From Geobacter sp. (GTDB lineage Bacteria > Desulfobacterota > Desulfuromonadia > Geobacterales > Geobacteraceae): a DNA stretch of 64,000 bases. Below are positions 23,845 through 33,033 of this stretch, in pieces. Within the stretch, counting starts at the first letter, position 1. Each line of letters starts with the position of its first letter. The DNA is taken from positions 1 to 64,000 of the forward strand of contig POSG01000004.1 of assembly GCA_003314535.1 (NCBI GenBank), given 5' to 3'. The notes below the pieces were generated by a model. That model had not been told where the DNA came from. It did no database searches and saw only the letters and a program-made list of their open reading frames with translations. A program made the translations under genes and the position numbers.

Positions 23845-26800
23845 TCAGTCCTTCTTCTTCACTTTTACCTGCCACGGTGCGCTTTCCGCGCGGAGCGACG
23901 GCACGTACATGGGCCATACCGAAGCCGGCAGGGCCAGGACGCTGCCCTCGGCTTCCGGATAGATCACGTAACGGAATTCATGCCGGCCCGCGGAAAGGAA
24001 ATCGATGAAAAAGGACATTTTTTCATCGTGCCTTTCCTTGTGCGCATACCAGTCCCAGAAATCGCTGTAAAGGCTGAAACGGGGGTCGTCCCTGGTTTCC
24101 CGGACCTCGAAACCTGCCGGCAGCCGGTCCTCGACCACGACGAAATTGAGGTCCTCGCGGTTGTCCACAATGAGGCGCACTTCCACTTCATCGCCCGGCG
24201 CCAGCGGTTCACCGGGGACGATGGGGTGATACTCCATGCGCCAGTTCTCGCCGTCACGATGCGCTGCAAGGCGATAAAGCCTCCTTTCCACGGAGAGCCC
24301 GGGGGCGCTCGCGGCAGCTTCGGGCGGCAGGTAATGAGAAAGCCGGGCGGACATGTAGAGCGCTCCTTCGCTCCCTTCCCTGGTCAGGCGGACCCTGTTG
24401 TTCCCCCGTTTCAGCTCCTGTGCGGGTATGGTCAAGCCATGCCTGCCGCTGGTGATCCTTCCTTTGTCAATTACGTAGCGCTCAAATTCACGGCCATTCA
24501 GGGACAGCACGGCTTTGTACGAAGCGTCAAGTTCGCCGGTGGCTGCCACGTAGCGGGCCAGGGCGGTCACCACTTCCGCCGTTCCCCTGGTGGTGTTCCA
24601 CCAGCGTCCGGATCGCTTGTGCACCAGGAATTCGGCCAGGGATGGGACAAGGGGGTCATTGGGGTTGAATGCCAGCTGGTTTTCCAGCAGCATGGCAGTT
24701 GTTTCGACTGCTGAGCCTGACCAGCGACGGGAATACCACCACGAATCCGCGTCTTCATCCTTTAGGTATGCTGCGGAGCCTTCTCTCCGGACCTGTGCCT
24801 TGACCTCGTCCAGGAATCTGCCGGACTTTTCCTTGCGGTTGGCGTTAAGGAGGGCCTCAACATACTGTATGCGCTGGGACGGCTGCAGCTGCCGCCATCC
24901 GGATTCGACCTTCTTTTCCGTCGCGAGGTTCGTCCGTCCACTGAGAGTATAAGCCCGGTAAAGGGCGGGCAGGGAATCCACGGCAGATTTGTCCAATTGT
25001 TCTGCAAGGCTCTTCAATCCCTTTTCATATGCCTCGGCCCGGACAGGTATCCCTGCTTTTCCTGCCAGTGCCAGGCCGTACATGACGTGAGCGCTCAGGT
25101 AAGAGTCGGTTGCATCGTCTTTCCACCAGCCCCAGCCTCCATCTTCATGCTGGAAATCGTAGATCCTCCTGAGGCCCTCGGCCAGGACGCGGTCAAGCTT
25201 GTCGTTGACATCAGGCTCCAGCGACCAGCGCCCCGAACCGAGCAGGGCTTTTACCCGGACTGCGGGGAGAAAACGGGACATGGTCTGCTCTACGCAGCCA
25301 TAGGGGAAATCGATCAGCTCCTTCAGGCTTTCGTTCAGGCTGGAAGCCAGTGTCGGAGCGACAGCCAGCTTGAGCGCGGCGCCTCCGGAAAGGGCATTTT
25401 GCGGAAAGTCCAGGTTTGTCTCGCCCTCTCCGCTGCGAAGCACGATATTGCCCTGGGATACCCGCTCGATGCCGCGGGCCAGGACCGGCAGCTGCAACTC
25501 CATGGCATCTCCCCGGTCTCCTGCCGAGGCCCGCATGGAAAGAAGCGCCTCACCCGGAGCATCGGCCCTGGTCTCCATGTCCTGTCGCAGGGTTCCCCCG
25601 GCGGCCACTTTGCCAGCGAAGCGGGTATCTCCCGAAAGTGACAAGCCGCGAGCCTCGAAGGCGCCGGCTACATTCCTCTCCGACTCGGTCATATTGGTGA
25701 TTACGCCGGGGATTTTCACCTCGTCTCCTGCCACCAGGAAGCGGGGCGGCTGGAGACGGGCCATGACGTCCAGCCGCGCAGTGAACCTGCCGCGGCCTAC
25801 GCCGAATTCGCTCCGGCTGTCATGTCCGACAACCGTTGCCCTCCAGCTGGTGAGATTGTCCGGCAGGGTGAACTCCGCTTCCGCCCTGCCGCTTCCGTCT
25901 GACGAGAATACGGGAAGCCAGTAGGCGGTGTCCTTGAAGACCTTGCGCACCTTGATGCCCTTAAGCTTGTCGTCCGCCATGGCAGCGGCGGCCTTGGGCG
26001 CACCGCCCAGGAATATCCGGGGAAAGGAGTTGATCGTGGTCACCAGGTGCTCCCGGCTTCCACGGAAAAACCCGTATATATCCGGTCTTCGATCCGGCGC
26101 GACAGCGAACAGGGCTTCATCCACTACGGCCAGCGAAAGCTCGGCCTCGCGCGGCTTTGCGTCATTGCCCGCTGCATCAACGGACAAGCGGACCCTGTCT
26201 CCGGGGGCATACACCTCCCTGCCGGGCTTCACCTTCAGGTCCAGCCTGTCAGGGCTCAAGTCCACCTTCAGGTTCTTCGTCCGTGAATAGAAGCGCCCCT
26301 GGCTGATCACAACGGCGGAAATAAAGACATATGGCGCCTGGTCGGCTGTCACCGGAAGTTCGATGACCTCGACCGCGCCGTTCAGCGGCACGACCCGCCT
26401 GCTGAGGACCTCCCTACCCTCCAGCGTCAGCAGGAGGGATGCTCCGGTCGCAGGGGTCTTGACGATCAGCCTGGCGGTATCCCCGGGATGGTAGCTTTTC
26501 TTGTCCAGCTCCAGCCCGAGTTCGCGGTAGGAGCTGCCCCAGGCATGTCCTTCGCGCCACACCCAGGCCCAGCCCTGGCCGACAGCTTTAAGTCCTCTTT
26601 CGTCCTGTGCTGTTGCCGTGACGCGCCAGTAACCCGGACGGGGGAAAGTCTGTCCGAACGTTGCCCGCCCGGTCTGGTCGGTGGTAATTTCCCGCCGATC
26701 GATCCCCCTGTAGGAAGCGATGTGGGTCTTCCTGTCGTAGACTTCCTCTTCCAGGATCACGTCGACCCTGGTTCCTACCGGCTTTCCTTCCCAGGTCCTG

Positions 26801-29004
26801 GATGTCACGGATATGTCGACCGGGCGTCCGGGTGAAGAAAGGTAGGATAACGGCCGGACCGACAGGTTGATCAGGGAGGGCGTGACCGTGAAGCCTGTCG
26901 TAGCCGATACTTCTCTTCCTGCCACATCGGTCACGTCGCATTCGATTATGTATGTTCGGGCGGATTCGGGCAGCCGGGTCTCGATCCGGATCAGCGCGAT
27001 GCCGTTAGCGTCCGTAATTGCATCGCCCTCGCCGAGAAAGTCGGCATAGCCCGAATCTTCGTAATCCGCATCTTCCGCTTCATCCTGCAGTTGATCTTCG
27101 TCCAGGGGATAGTAGGGACGTGAATAGATCCGGTATTTGACCTTGGCATCGGCCACCGGGGCGCCGAAATAATAGCGTGCGCGGAGTGCCAGCGGAGCCG
27201 GGTCACCGCCTACGTAAAACCTGCCGGGAACTGACGTGGTCACCTCGAATTCCGGTTTGCGGTATTCCAGGACCTTGAAGGATGTTTCCCAGCTCTCCTC
27301 GCCGGATTCGGCCTTGAGAGTGTAGTTGCCCAGTGCGGGCTGTTCGGGAAGCAGGCACTCGCCGTTGAACGAGCCGGTGGAGGAAACCGCGTACTCTTTT
27401 TCCAGCAGCGTCTGCTCGCCTGCGTCGGTGACGGTTACCCGGACCCTGTCGAGGCCGGGCAAGGCATACCCTTCGCCGACGCGCTTCCTGAGGATCCCCT
27501 TGAAGAACACGGTCTGACCGGGACGATATGCCGGGCGCTCGGTGTAGAGATAGCCTTTGATGTTCGCCGCATCCGGGTCTTCTTTACCCTTCCCCAGGCT
27601 GAGCAGCGCGAAATCGTTTCCCTTCCGGCCGATCACCCTGATCCCTTTGCCCCTGTCCCCGAGGGAGATGAGACCTGATGAGTCGGTCGCGCCGACAGGA
27701 GAAGCCGCGGCGGCTGTCCCGGACGAGGCGGGCACAATGGAAATCTCCACTCCTTCCCTGGCACGGCCGGCCGCAAGATCAGCGGCAAACAGCAGAGTGG
27801 CGTCCGGCGCGGCCTTGGCAACGAGGCCCAGGGCGGTTACCAGAAAAGTGGAGCGGGCAACGGCGTTGCCCCCGGATGCTTCCACGAGGTAGCAGCCCGG
27901 CGGAAGGGGATCCAGTTTCGTTGTTGCGTCACGGAAATGTGTCCACTTTCTTTCCCTGAGCTGGATGTCAACCGTTTTGACCCGGCTGAGGGCACTTCCC
28001 GGCACGGTCTCCGGCTTGTCCGGATCAATTGTGCCGTCCAGGAGCCGCGAGGTGTCGATGGCGTACACGGTGACCGATGCCTTCCCGACAAAGAGCCCCC
28101 GAAAGGACAAGGGAACCGTTTTGCCGGTAAGGATGACCCGCCCCGACTCATCCAGGGAAAGGGATGGCGGCCTGGTGGCCGCCTTCAATTGGATTGTCGT
28201 GCTCTTCCCTTCGGTGATCTCGACGGCGGTTTTGGACTCCATCAGCCTTTCGTCGTAAGACTCCAGCGTATATGAGCCCGGCGGGAGTTTACGGAATACC
28301 GCTTTTCCCTGCTTGTCGGTCCGGGCATAGCGGTGGGCCAGGTTTCCGCCCAGCGAGATATCAGCCCTGGATACGGGCAGCCCCCCTGCCGACAGGAGCG
28401 CGGTCAGCGTGCCCCCCTTCCGCACGGTGATCTTGCCGAGATCCTTCCTCTGGCCCGGCGCCAGGGTGACGGACAGCTTTTTTTCGGCGACCCAGGCGGA
28501 ATGGTCCACGTTGATGTCGTACCAGCCCTGGTCGAGCGCCGCAATTTCGAAGCGGCCCGAGGCATCGGTAGCGGCGCTCCCGCGCGTTCCCGCCGATACG
28601 CGGATACCTGCCTGCGGAGTGCCGGCCGAATCGACTATTCGCCCTGACAGGCGGGCTTCCCGGTTCAGGGGTATCGGCAGTTCCACGGGTCGGTCGGGGC
28701 TTATTTCCAGTGTCTCTTCGCGAGTACCGAAGGCTTCCTTGCCGACAGTGCAGGAATAGGAACCAGTGGGAAGGACGGCACGGAAATGCCCTGCGCCGTC
28801 ACTCCTTGTCCGCAGCTTGAAGGCCGGCTTTTGCGGATACATGCGCCGGAATTCCATTGAAGCGCCAGCTACCGCTTGGGCAGTCTCGGCCGACAGGACC
28901 GTCCCGGTCACGGAGCCCTTCTTTTCCGCTGCCAGGGCAGCACAATGGTACGGGAGAATTCCCGATGCGAGGAAAATCAGAAGACCGACAGAGATCTGTT
29001 TCAA
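23845..29004 (-). CDS. Giant bacterial alpha-2-macroglobulin
   Basis: 1719 aa, exported (signal peptide about 1-26). The N-terminal third carries several carboxypeptidase-regulatory-like beta-sandwiches (DASGRFEIAALDQGWYDI and similar). Then come macroglobulin domains, the LPDNLTSWRATVVGHD region typical of A2M proteins, and the thioester site PYGCVEQT near residue 1240, where Cys and Gln would form the internal thioester (CVEQ in place of CGEQ). An alpha/alpha toroid follows (DGGWGWWKDD). Such proteins trap attacking proteases in the periplasm. The usual partner, penicillin-binding protein 1C, is not adjacent. No lipobox is evident. Confidence 0.9.
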   Translation of the reverse strand: MKQISVGLLIFLASGILPYHCAALAAEKKGSVTGTVLSAETAQAVAGASMEFRRMYPQKPAFKLRTRSDGAGHFRAVLPTGSYSCTVGKEAFGTREETLEISPDRPVELPIPLNREARLSGRIVDSAGTPQAGIRVSAGTRGSAATDASGRFEIAALDQGWYDINVDHSAWVAEKKLSVTLAPGQRKDLGKITVRKGGTLTALLSAGGLPVSRADISLGGNLAHRYARTDKQGKAVFRKLPPGSYTLESYDERLMESKTAVEITEGKSTTIQLKAATRPPSLSLDESGRVILTGKTVPLSFRGLFVGKASVTVYAIDTSRLLDGTIDPDKPETVPGSALSRVKTVDIQLRERKWTHFRDATTKLDPLPPGCYLVEASGGNAVARSTFLVTALGLVAKAAPDATLLFAADLAAGRAREGVEISIVPASSGTAAAASPVGATDSSGLISLGDRGKGIRVIGRKGNDFALLSLGKGKEDPDAANIKGYLYTERPAYRPGQTVFFKGILRKRVGEGYALPGLDRVRVTVTDAGEQTLLEKEYAVSSTGSFNGECLLPEQPALGNYTLKAESGEESWETSFKVLEYRKPEFEVTTSVPGRFYVGGDPAPLALRARYYFGAPVADAKVKYRIYSRPYYPLDEDQLQDEAEDADYEDSGYADFLGEGDAITDANGIALIRIETRLPESARTYIIECDVTDVAGREVSATTGFTVTPSLINLSVRPLSYLSSPGRPVDISVTSRTWEGKPVGTRVDVILEEEVYDRKTHIASYRGIDRREITTDQTGRATFGQTFPRPGYWRVTATAQDERGLKAVGQGWAWVWREGHAWGSSYRELGLELDKKSYHPGDTARLIVKTPATGASLLLTLEGREVLSRRVVPLNGAVEVIELPVTADQAPYVFISAVVISQGRFYSRTKNLKVDLSPDRLDLKVKPGREVYAPGDRVRLSVDAAGNDAKPREAELSLAVVDEALFAVAPDRRPDIYGFFRGSREHLVTTINSFPRIFLGGAPKAAAAMADDKLKGIKVRKVFKDTAYWLPVFSSDGSGRAEAEFTLPDNLTSWRATVVGHDSRSEFGVGRGRFTARLDVMARLQPPRFLVAGDEVKIPGVITNMTESERNVAGAFEARGLSLSGDTRFAGKVAAGGTLRQDMETRADAPGEALLSMRASAGDRGDAMELQLPVLARGIERVSQGNIVLRSGEGETNLDFPQNALSGGAALKLAVAPTLASSLNESLKELIDFPYGCVEQTMSRFLPAVRVKALLGSGRWSLEPDVNDKLDRVLAEGLRRIYDFQHEDGGWGWWKDDATDSYLSAHVMYGLALAGKAGIPVRAEAYEKGLKSLAEQLDKSAVDSLPALYRAYTLSGRTNLATEKKVESGWRQLQPSQRIQYVEALLNANRKEKSGRFLDEVKAQVRREGSAAYLKDEDADSWWYSRRWSGSAVETTAMLLENQLAFNPNDPLVPSLAEFLVHKRSGRWWNTTRGTAEVVTALARYVAATGELDASYKAVLSLNGREFERYVIDKGRITSGRHGLTIPAQELKRGNNRVRLTREGSEGALYMSARLSHYLPPEAAASAPGLSVERRLYRLAAHRDGENWRMEYHPIVPGEPLAPGDEVEVRLIVDNREDLNFVVVEDRLPAGFEVRETRDDPRFSLYSDFWDWYAHKERHDEKMSFFIDFLSAGRHEFRYVIYPEAEGSVLALPASVWPMYVPSLRAESAPWQVKVKKKD

Positions 29005-29029
29005 GGCTGGCCCTCCAGTCGTGGTATGT

Positions 29030-29232
29030 GAAACTACTGGTAATGTCTGATAAAGGCCGGAGCGGGGCTTTCGAGGAGATCGTGATACGGCTTCACTGCA
29101 AGATCTCGAAAACCGGGAAAGCGCATGAAACCAGTGAAAGCTCTGACCAGTGAGTCATGAGTTGACAGATTATCACGAGCTACGAGAAAGTTCCGCTCCG
29201 GCCCCAAAAGATATTTTCCGGATGAACACTAT
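29030..29232 (-). repeat. MITE-like repeat, copy A
   Basis: About 203 bases that align along their length with the reverse complement of 31952-32167. Shared blocks include AAGGCCGGAGC, TTTCGAGGAGATCGTGATAC, GCAAGATCTCGAAAACCGGG and AGTTCCGCTCCGGCCCC. The right end (CCGGATGAACACTAT) retains the terminal inverted repeat; the left end is eroded. No coding capacity. It borders and slightly overlaps the next gene's stop codon. Confidence 0.8.
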
Positions 29233-29942
29233 TTTCCGGAAGTAATTCCCCATGCATCGAAGGCTGATATCCGGACGTTTCTGCAGTCTTTCTCCCCGAG
29301 CCGCCGCATGGCTTCGCGGAAAGCCCAGGAGGCCGTTTTCGCTTCGCCCGGCACGATGGCGACACCGGACCGGTCGTTTTCCACGAACAACCCCTGGCGC
29401 TTCGGATCGACCGCATCATGGGAGTCGACCGGCCTGGGTTCTCCCGGAAAGGTGATCAGCGCCCTGGCGGCAAACGCGGTCCTTCGGTCGATGAGCCTTG
29501 CCCGCGCATCCATGTGCAGCGCCAGGCGGATGTTCTCCTCGATTTCCCTTCCCAGGTCGGGTGTGCGTGGATGGAAGCTGCCGGCGCATGCTATCACCCG
29601 GTTGCCGCTGAAGAAGGTCACGAAGCAGGGCTGCTGCATTTCCGTCGTCCAGGCAGGCGCAACAGTCTCTTGCCCGAGGCCGAGCCTGGCGAGCAGTTTT
29701 GCCCTGGCAAACGCCAACAGTTCTTCCTGCATGTGCCGGTCCGTTTTCAGGCGCGCCAGGGACGGCTTGACGGCTGTTTCGATCGTATCGCCCTGTCCGG
29801 CGAAGCACGTCATTTCAGCCAGCGCAGTGCATGCGGCGATTATGATGAAAAAGAGCACGCGGGCGGATATCATGATACCCCGGTAATAAGAATATGTCCA
29901 CGGTTTGCGAAAGCGCGATATGGCGGCACTGAAATTTTTCAT
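29229..29942 (-). CDS. Exported AMMECR1-like domain protein
   Basis: 237 aa from the ATG at 29942, which overlaps the VanW stop codon (ATGA). An internal ATG at 29873 would begin directly at a good signal peptide (MISARVLFFIIIAACTALA), so the longer start is uncertain. The mature part (PCFVTFFSGNRVIACAGSFHPRTPDLGREIEENIRLA) resembles the AMMECR1 fold, a widespread domain of unclear function. The stop codon TAG lies within the terminal repeat of MITE copy A, so the last residues may have been set by that insertion. Translationally coupled to the VanW gene. Confidence 0.55.
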   Translation of the reverse strand: MKNFSAAISRFRKPWTYSYYRGIMISARVLFFIIIAACTALAEMTCFAGQGDTIETAVKPSLARLKTDRHMQEELLAFARAKLLARLGLGQETVAPAWTTEMQQPCFVTFFSGNRVIACAGSFHPRTPDLGREIEENIRLALHMDARARLIDRRTAFAARALITFPGEPRPVDSHDAVDPKRQGLFVENDRSGVAIVPGEAKTASWAFREAMRRLGEKDCRNVRISAFDAWGITSGK

Positions 29943-30700
29943 TGCAGGATCCTGGTGGGCGCCGGGTAGGTGTCCCGGGAAAGGGTCTCCTCCCGTTCCT
30001 CCCCCCCTCCGGTGACAATGCGGCGGGTGACGACCGAAAAGCCGCTGCTGCCGGTACCGGTAGCGTCAGGCGGAAGTGGTTTCGACAGGGAAAAAACGGT
30101 TTCCGGCTCCAAGGGGACTATATCGGAAGTAATGAGAACCCGGAACGGCTTGTCCGCCACTGACCAGAAACCTACGGTCAGACGACCTTCGGCAACCCTT
30201 ATCCGCAGGAGAAGCGGAAAACGGTGGGGATTGCGGAGTTTCAGGTCCTTTCGCCAGGTTGTGATTGTGGCATCCCGACCGGGAGGGACATATGTCACTG
30301 AACGTGAATGGGGATGCCGTTCGATGATTTCCATCCCTGCTTCCAGCGCTGCATTGTAGATCGAGGTCGCCAGCTGGCAGATTCCGCCACCCGGAATTTC
30401 GCTGAGGTCTCCACGTGCGCCGATTACGGGGGCAGGGGAATAGCCCTTCATTGCATCCCTGGCGCCGACGTGCTCATTGAAGCTGAACAAGGCCCCGGGC
30501 GCGATCAGGATGCCGTCCAGGTCGAGGGCGGCGCGCGCCGCATTGCCGCGCTGCTCGGCAGTGCGACCCTCCAAAGTGGTCGAAAACCCGCCCCACAGAT
30601 GCGGATAGGCAGCCTTGCCGCCTGCGGCGGCCGGGACTTCAAGGGAAAGGAATGCGCATGCGGCTGACAGGAGCACTATCAACTTGCAAATCAGTGCCAT
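29939..30700 (-). CDS. VanW-family exported protein
   Basis: 253 aa. The ATG at 30700 gives a clean signal peptide (MALICKLIVLLSAACAFLSL...) with AGGAT eight bases upstream; an earlier in-frame ATG at 30772 is less likely. The body has VanW hallmarks: GALFSFNEHVGARDAMKGYSPAPVI, GDLSEIPGGGICQLATSIYNAAL and ERHPHSRSVTYVPPGRDATI. VanW proteins are found in some vancomycin-resistance loci, but their function is not established. Divergent from the aminotransferase gene with only 64 bases between starts, so both promoters must fit there. Confidence 0.85.
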   Translation of the reverse strand: MALICKLIVLLSAACAFLSLEVPAAAGGKAAYPHLWGGFSTTLEGRTAEQRGNAARAALDLDGILIAPGALFSFNEHVGARDAMKGYSPAPVIGARGDLSEIPGGGICQLATSIYNAALEAGMEIIERHPHSRSVTYVPPGRDATITTWRKDLKLRNPHRFPLLLRIRVAEGRLTVGFWSVADKPFRVLITSDIVPLEPETVFSLSKPLPPDATGTGSSGFSVVTRRIVTGGGEEREETLSRDTYPAPTRILQ

Positions 30701-30764
30701 TTGTTTGTATCCTTTCAAAGGCATCCCGAACCTATGGCAATTTTTTCCGTTTCCCGGAGTTTCC

Positions 30765-31913
30765 ATGTTCATTTATCTCGACAACGCGGCGACATCATAC
30801 CCGAAACCCGAATCGGTCTACCAGGCAGTCGATTACACGCTGAGGCGCGTGGGCGCCAGCCCGGGACGGGGAGGCTACCGGAGGGGGCTTGAGGCGACAC
30901 GACTGGTCTTCGATGCCAGGGAAGCCCTGGCGGAGCTTTTTGCCGTAAGGGATTCATCCCGCATAGTGTTCACTGCCAGCGCGACGGAAGCGCTCAACCT
31001 GGCCATCAGCGGCCTGCTCCGTCCCGGCGACCATGCCGTCACAACCACCGTGGAACACAATTCTGTGGCCAGGCCGCTTCATCTGGCCGCGACCAGGGGG
31101 GTGGAAGTGACCCGCCTGGCCTGCGACCGGAGCGGCCTGCTGAATCCAGGCGACGTGAAACGCGCTATCAGAAAGAATACCAGGCTCATCGCCCTTGCCC
31201 ACTGCTCCAACGTAACCGGCACGATTCAACCCATAGGAGAGATCGGTGAGCTGGCAGCAGCAAATGGCATCCCCTTCCTTGTCGATGCCGCCCAGAGTGC
31301 GGGTATGATCCCCCTGAACGTTGGGGAACTCGGCGTGACACTCCTTGCCGCGCCCGGACACAAGGGGCTTCTCGGTCCCCAGGGAACCGGTTTCCTCTAC
31401 ATTGCTGAAGGTTTGTGCCCTCTGCCGCTTTTGGTCGGCGGAACCGGCACTCATTCATCAAATGAAGAACAGCCGACAGAGATGCCAGCCCGCTACGAGA
31501 GCGGTACCCAGAATGTTCCCGGTATCGCCGGCCTCAAGGCGGGGCTGGATTTCATCCGTGAAACCGGAATCGAAACAATACGCAGCAAGGAATCCCTCCT
31601 TGTCGCCTGCCTTGTCGAAGGTCTTGGGCGGATTCCGGGGATTTCCATCCATGGTCCGCACCGGGACCGGGAGCGGGGCGGCATCGTCTCCTTCACGCTT
31701 CGGGATATGGATCCTTCCAACATCGGCTTCACCCTTGATCAGGACTATGACATCGCCGTCAGGGTCGGGTTGCATTGCGCTCCTGGCGCTCACCGCTGCA
31801 TCGGCACCTATCCCGAAGGAACGGTCCGTGTAAGTCCCGGATATTTCAATACGCAGGCTGATATCGAAAGACTCATCGCCGCGGTTGGGGAAATTGCCGG
31901 CCGGGGAGCCTGA
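30765..31913 (+). CDS. Class V aminotransferase / cysteine desulfurase-family protein
   Basis: 382 aa PLP enzyme. It begins MFIYLDNAATSYPKPE, the signature start of the cysteine desulfurase subfamily. PLP-binding Lys in APGHKGLLGPQG, VDAAQSAG cofactor Asp, and a candidate catalytic Cys in GLHCAPGAHR near the C-terminus. RBS GGAG before the ATG at 30765. It probably mobilises sulfur or selenium from cysteine/selenocysteine, but no Isc/Suf partner is adjacent, so the acceptor is unknown. It is the only plus-strand gene between the two MITE copies. Confidence 0.85.
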   Translation: MFIYLDNAATSYPKPESVYQAVDYTLRRVGASPGRGGYRRGLEATRLVFDAREALAELFAVRDSSRIVFTASATEALNLAISGLLRPGDHAVTTTVEHNSVARPLHLAATRGVEVTRLACDRSGLLNPGDVKRAIRKNTRLIALAHCSNVTGTIQPIGEIGELAAANGIPFLVDAAQSAGMIPLNVGELGVTLLAAPGHKGLLGPQGTGFLYIAEGLCPLPLLVGGTGTHSSNEEQPTEMPARYESGTQNVPGIAGLKAGLDFIRETGIETIRSKESLLVACLVEGLGRIPGISIHGPHRDRERGGIVSFTLRDMDPSNIGFTLDQDYDIAVRVGLHCAPGAHRCIGTYPEGTVRVSPGYFNTQADIERLIAAVGEIAGRGA

Positions 31914-31951
31914 TGCCTGCTCCGTGACATGAGTACTTGTCACGTCAGTAG

Positions 31952-32167
31952 ATAGTGTCCATCCGGGTAGTCTCTCCGGGGCCGGAGCGGAACTTCCTCG
32001 TCGCTCGTGTTAATCTGTCGACTCTTGGCTCACCGGTTGGAGCTTTTACTGGTTTCAAACGCTTTCCCGGTTTTCGAGATCTTGCACTGAAACTGTATCA
32101 CGATCTCCTCGAAAGCCCAGCTCCGGCCTTTTTCAGCCATTACCTGGAGTTTCCGGATAGACACTAT
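31952..32167 (+). repeat. MITE-like repeat, copy B (intact ends)
   Basis: 216 bases bounded by inverted ends ATAGTGTCCATCCGG (left) and CCGGATAGACACTAT (right). Opposite orientation to copy A at 29030-29232. No coding capacity. The rest of 31914-32276 holds no recognisable feature. Confidence 0.8.
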
Positions 32168-32276
32168 GGAAGAAAAAAGACAAAGGGGATGCTGAGAAAT
32201 CCGCGATTGCGGGAAATCCCCGGCAAGCGCGCGATTGCGGAGATCCGGAGCCGAGAGCGGCGGCATTGGATGGAAA

Positions 32277-32810
32277 TTACTTGGGCCGTGCTTTTATCTT
32301 GGGCTTTCCCCCCTCGATCTGGACGCGGAATTCAATCCTGTCAGGCTCGTATTTGTCGCTCAGCCCTGAGCGGAATTTCTCGAGGGATGCTGAAATCGTC
32401 TCCCTGGTGATGCCGTTGATCGGCAGGTTGCACGATTTGCATGCTTCGAGATACTGGCGGAATATATCATCCTCTTCCGGAGCCGCTTTCGCATCTGCTG
32501 CCGGCGCGGGTTTCCGGCTTTTCATCTCCATCTTGAAACGGTCCCGCGAGTACCTGCCTTCCTCGATCATGCGGTTAGTCCGGTTCCAGTACTGCCGATA
32601 GCTGGACAGCCTTGATTTAAGGGCATTGTACCTGAACTGGAGCATCGTGTTGGCCACGGCCGCGGCCGTGTGTTTCCGTGCCAGCCGCTCCACTTCCTCC
32701 AGCAGGCGGAGAGGCTCGCGCTTTTCCAGGCCGAGGAAATACTGCTCATACTTGATGGTGAGTTCCTTCAGGATTTTCTCGAACTGTTCTATGTCGTCAG
32801 GTATTCCCAC
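32277..32810 (-). CDS. Hypothetical helical protein (MXAN_5187-like C-terminal domain)
   Basis: 177 aa, soluble, no signal peptide. The first about 100 residues are charged helices (LEEVERLARKHTAAAVANTMLQFRYNALKSRL) followed by an Ala/Pro-rich linker and a C-terminal region with one CKSC pair (ACKSCNLPING). From memory it resembles the deltaproteobacterial MXAN_5187 C-terminal domain family, which has no known function. Divergent from glmU with about 220 bases between. Confidence 0.55.
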   Translation of the reverse strand: MGIPDDIEQFEKILKELTIKYEQYFLGLEKREPLRLLEEVERLARKHTAAAVANTMLQFRYNALKSRLSSYRQYWNRTNRMIEEGRYSRDRFKMEMKSRKPAPAADAKAAPEEDDIFRQYLEACKSCNLPINGITRETISASLEKFRSGLSDKYEPDRIEFRVQIEGGKPKIKARPK

Positions 32811-32960
32811 GTGCTTCTCCGTTCATGGTGATCACTCCGGTTCCCTCTCCCTATCGGCTGCTTCACCCGGATACTTGAGGAGGAATGCAATGGATTCTAA
32901 TATTCGCCGGGTTTCCTGTAAAGGGGAAAAGCAACCTTTCCGGGGGGGAAACTAATTCGC

Positions 32961-32989
32961 TTGACTTGGCCGGGCCGCTTGTTTAGAGT
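32961..32989 (+). promoter_or_regulatory. Sigma70-type promoter of glmU-glmS
   Basis: TTGACT (32961-32966), 17-base spacer, TAGAGT (32984-32989), about 45 bases upstream of the glmU start codon. Confidence 0.6.
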
Positions 32990-33033
32990 TAATCGTCTTC
33001 AAAACCAGGCAGTTATCCGGGAGGTTACTGTAG

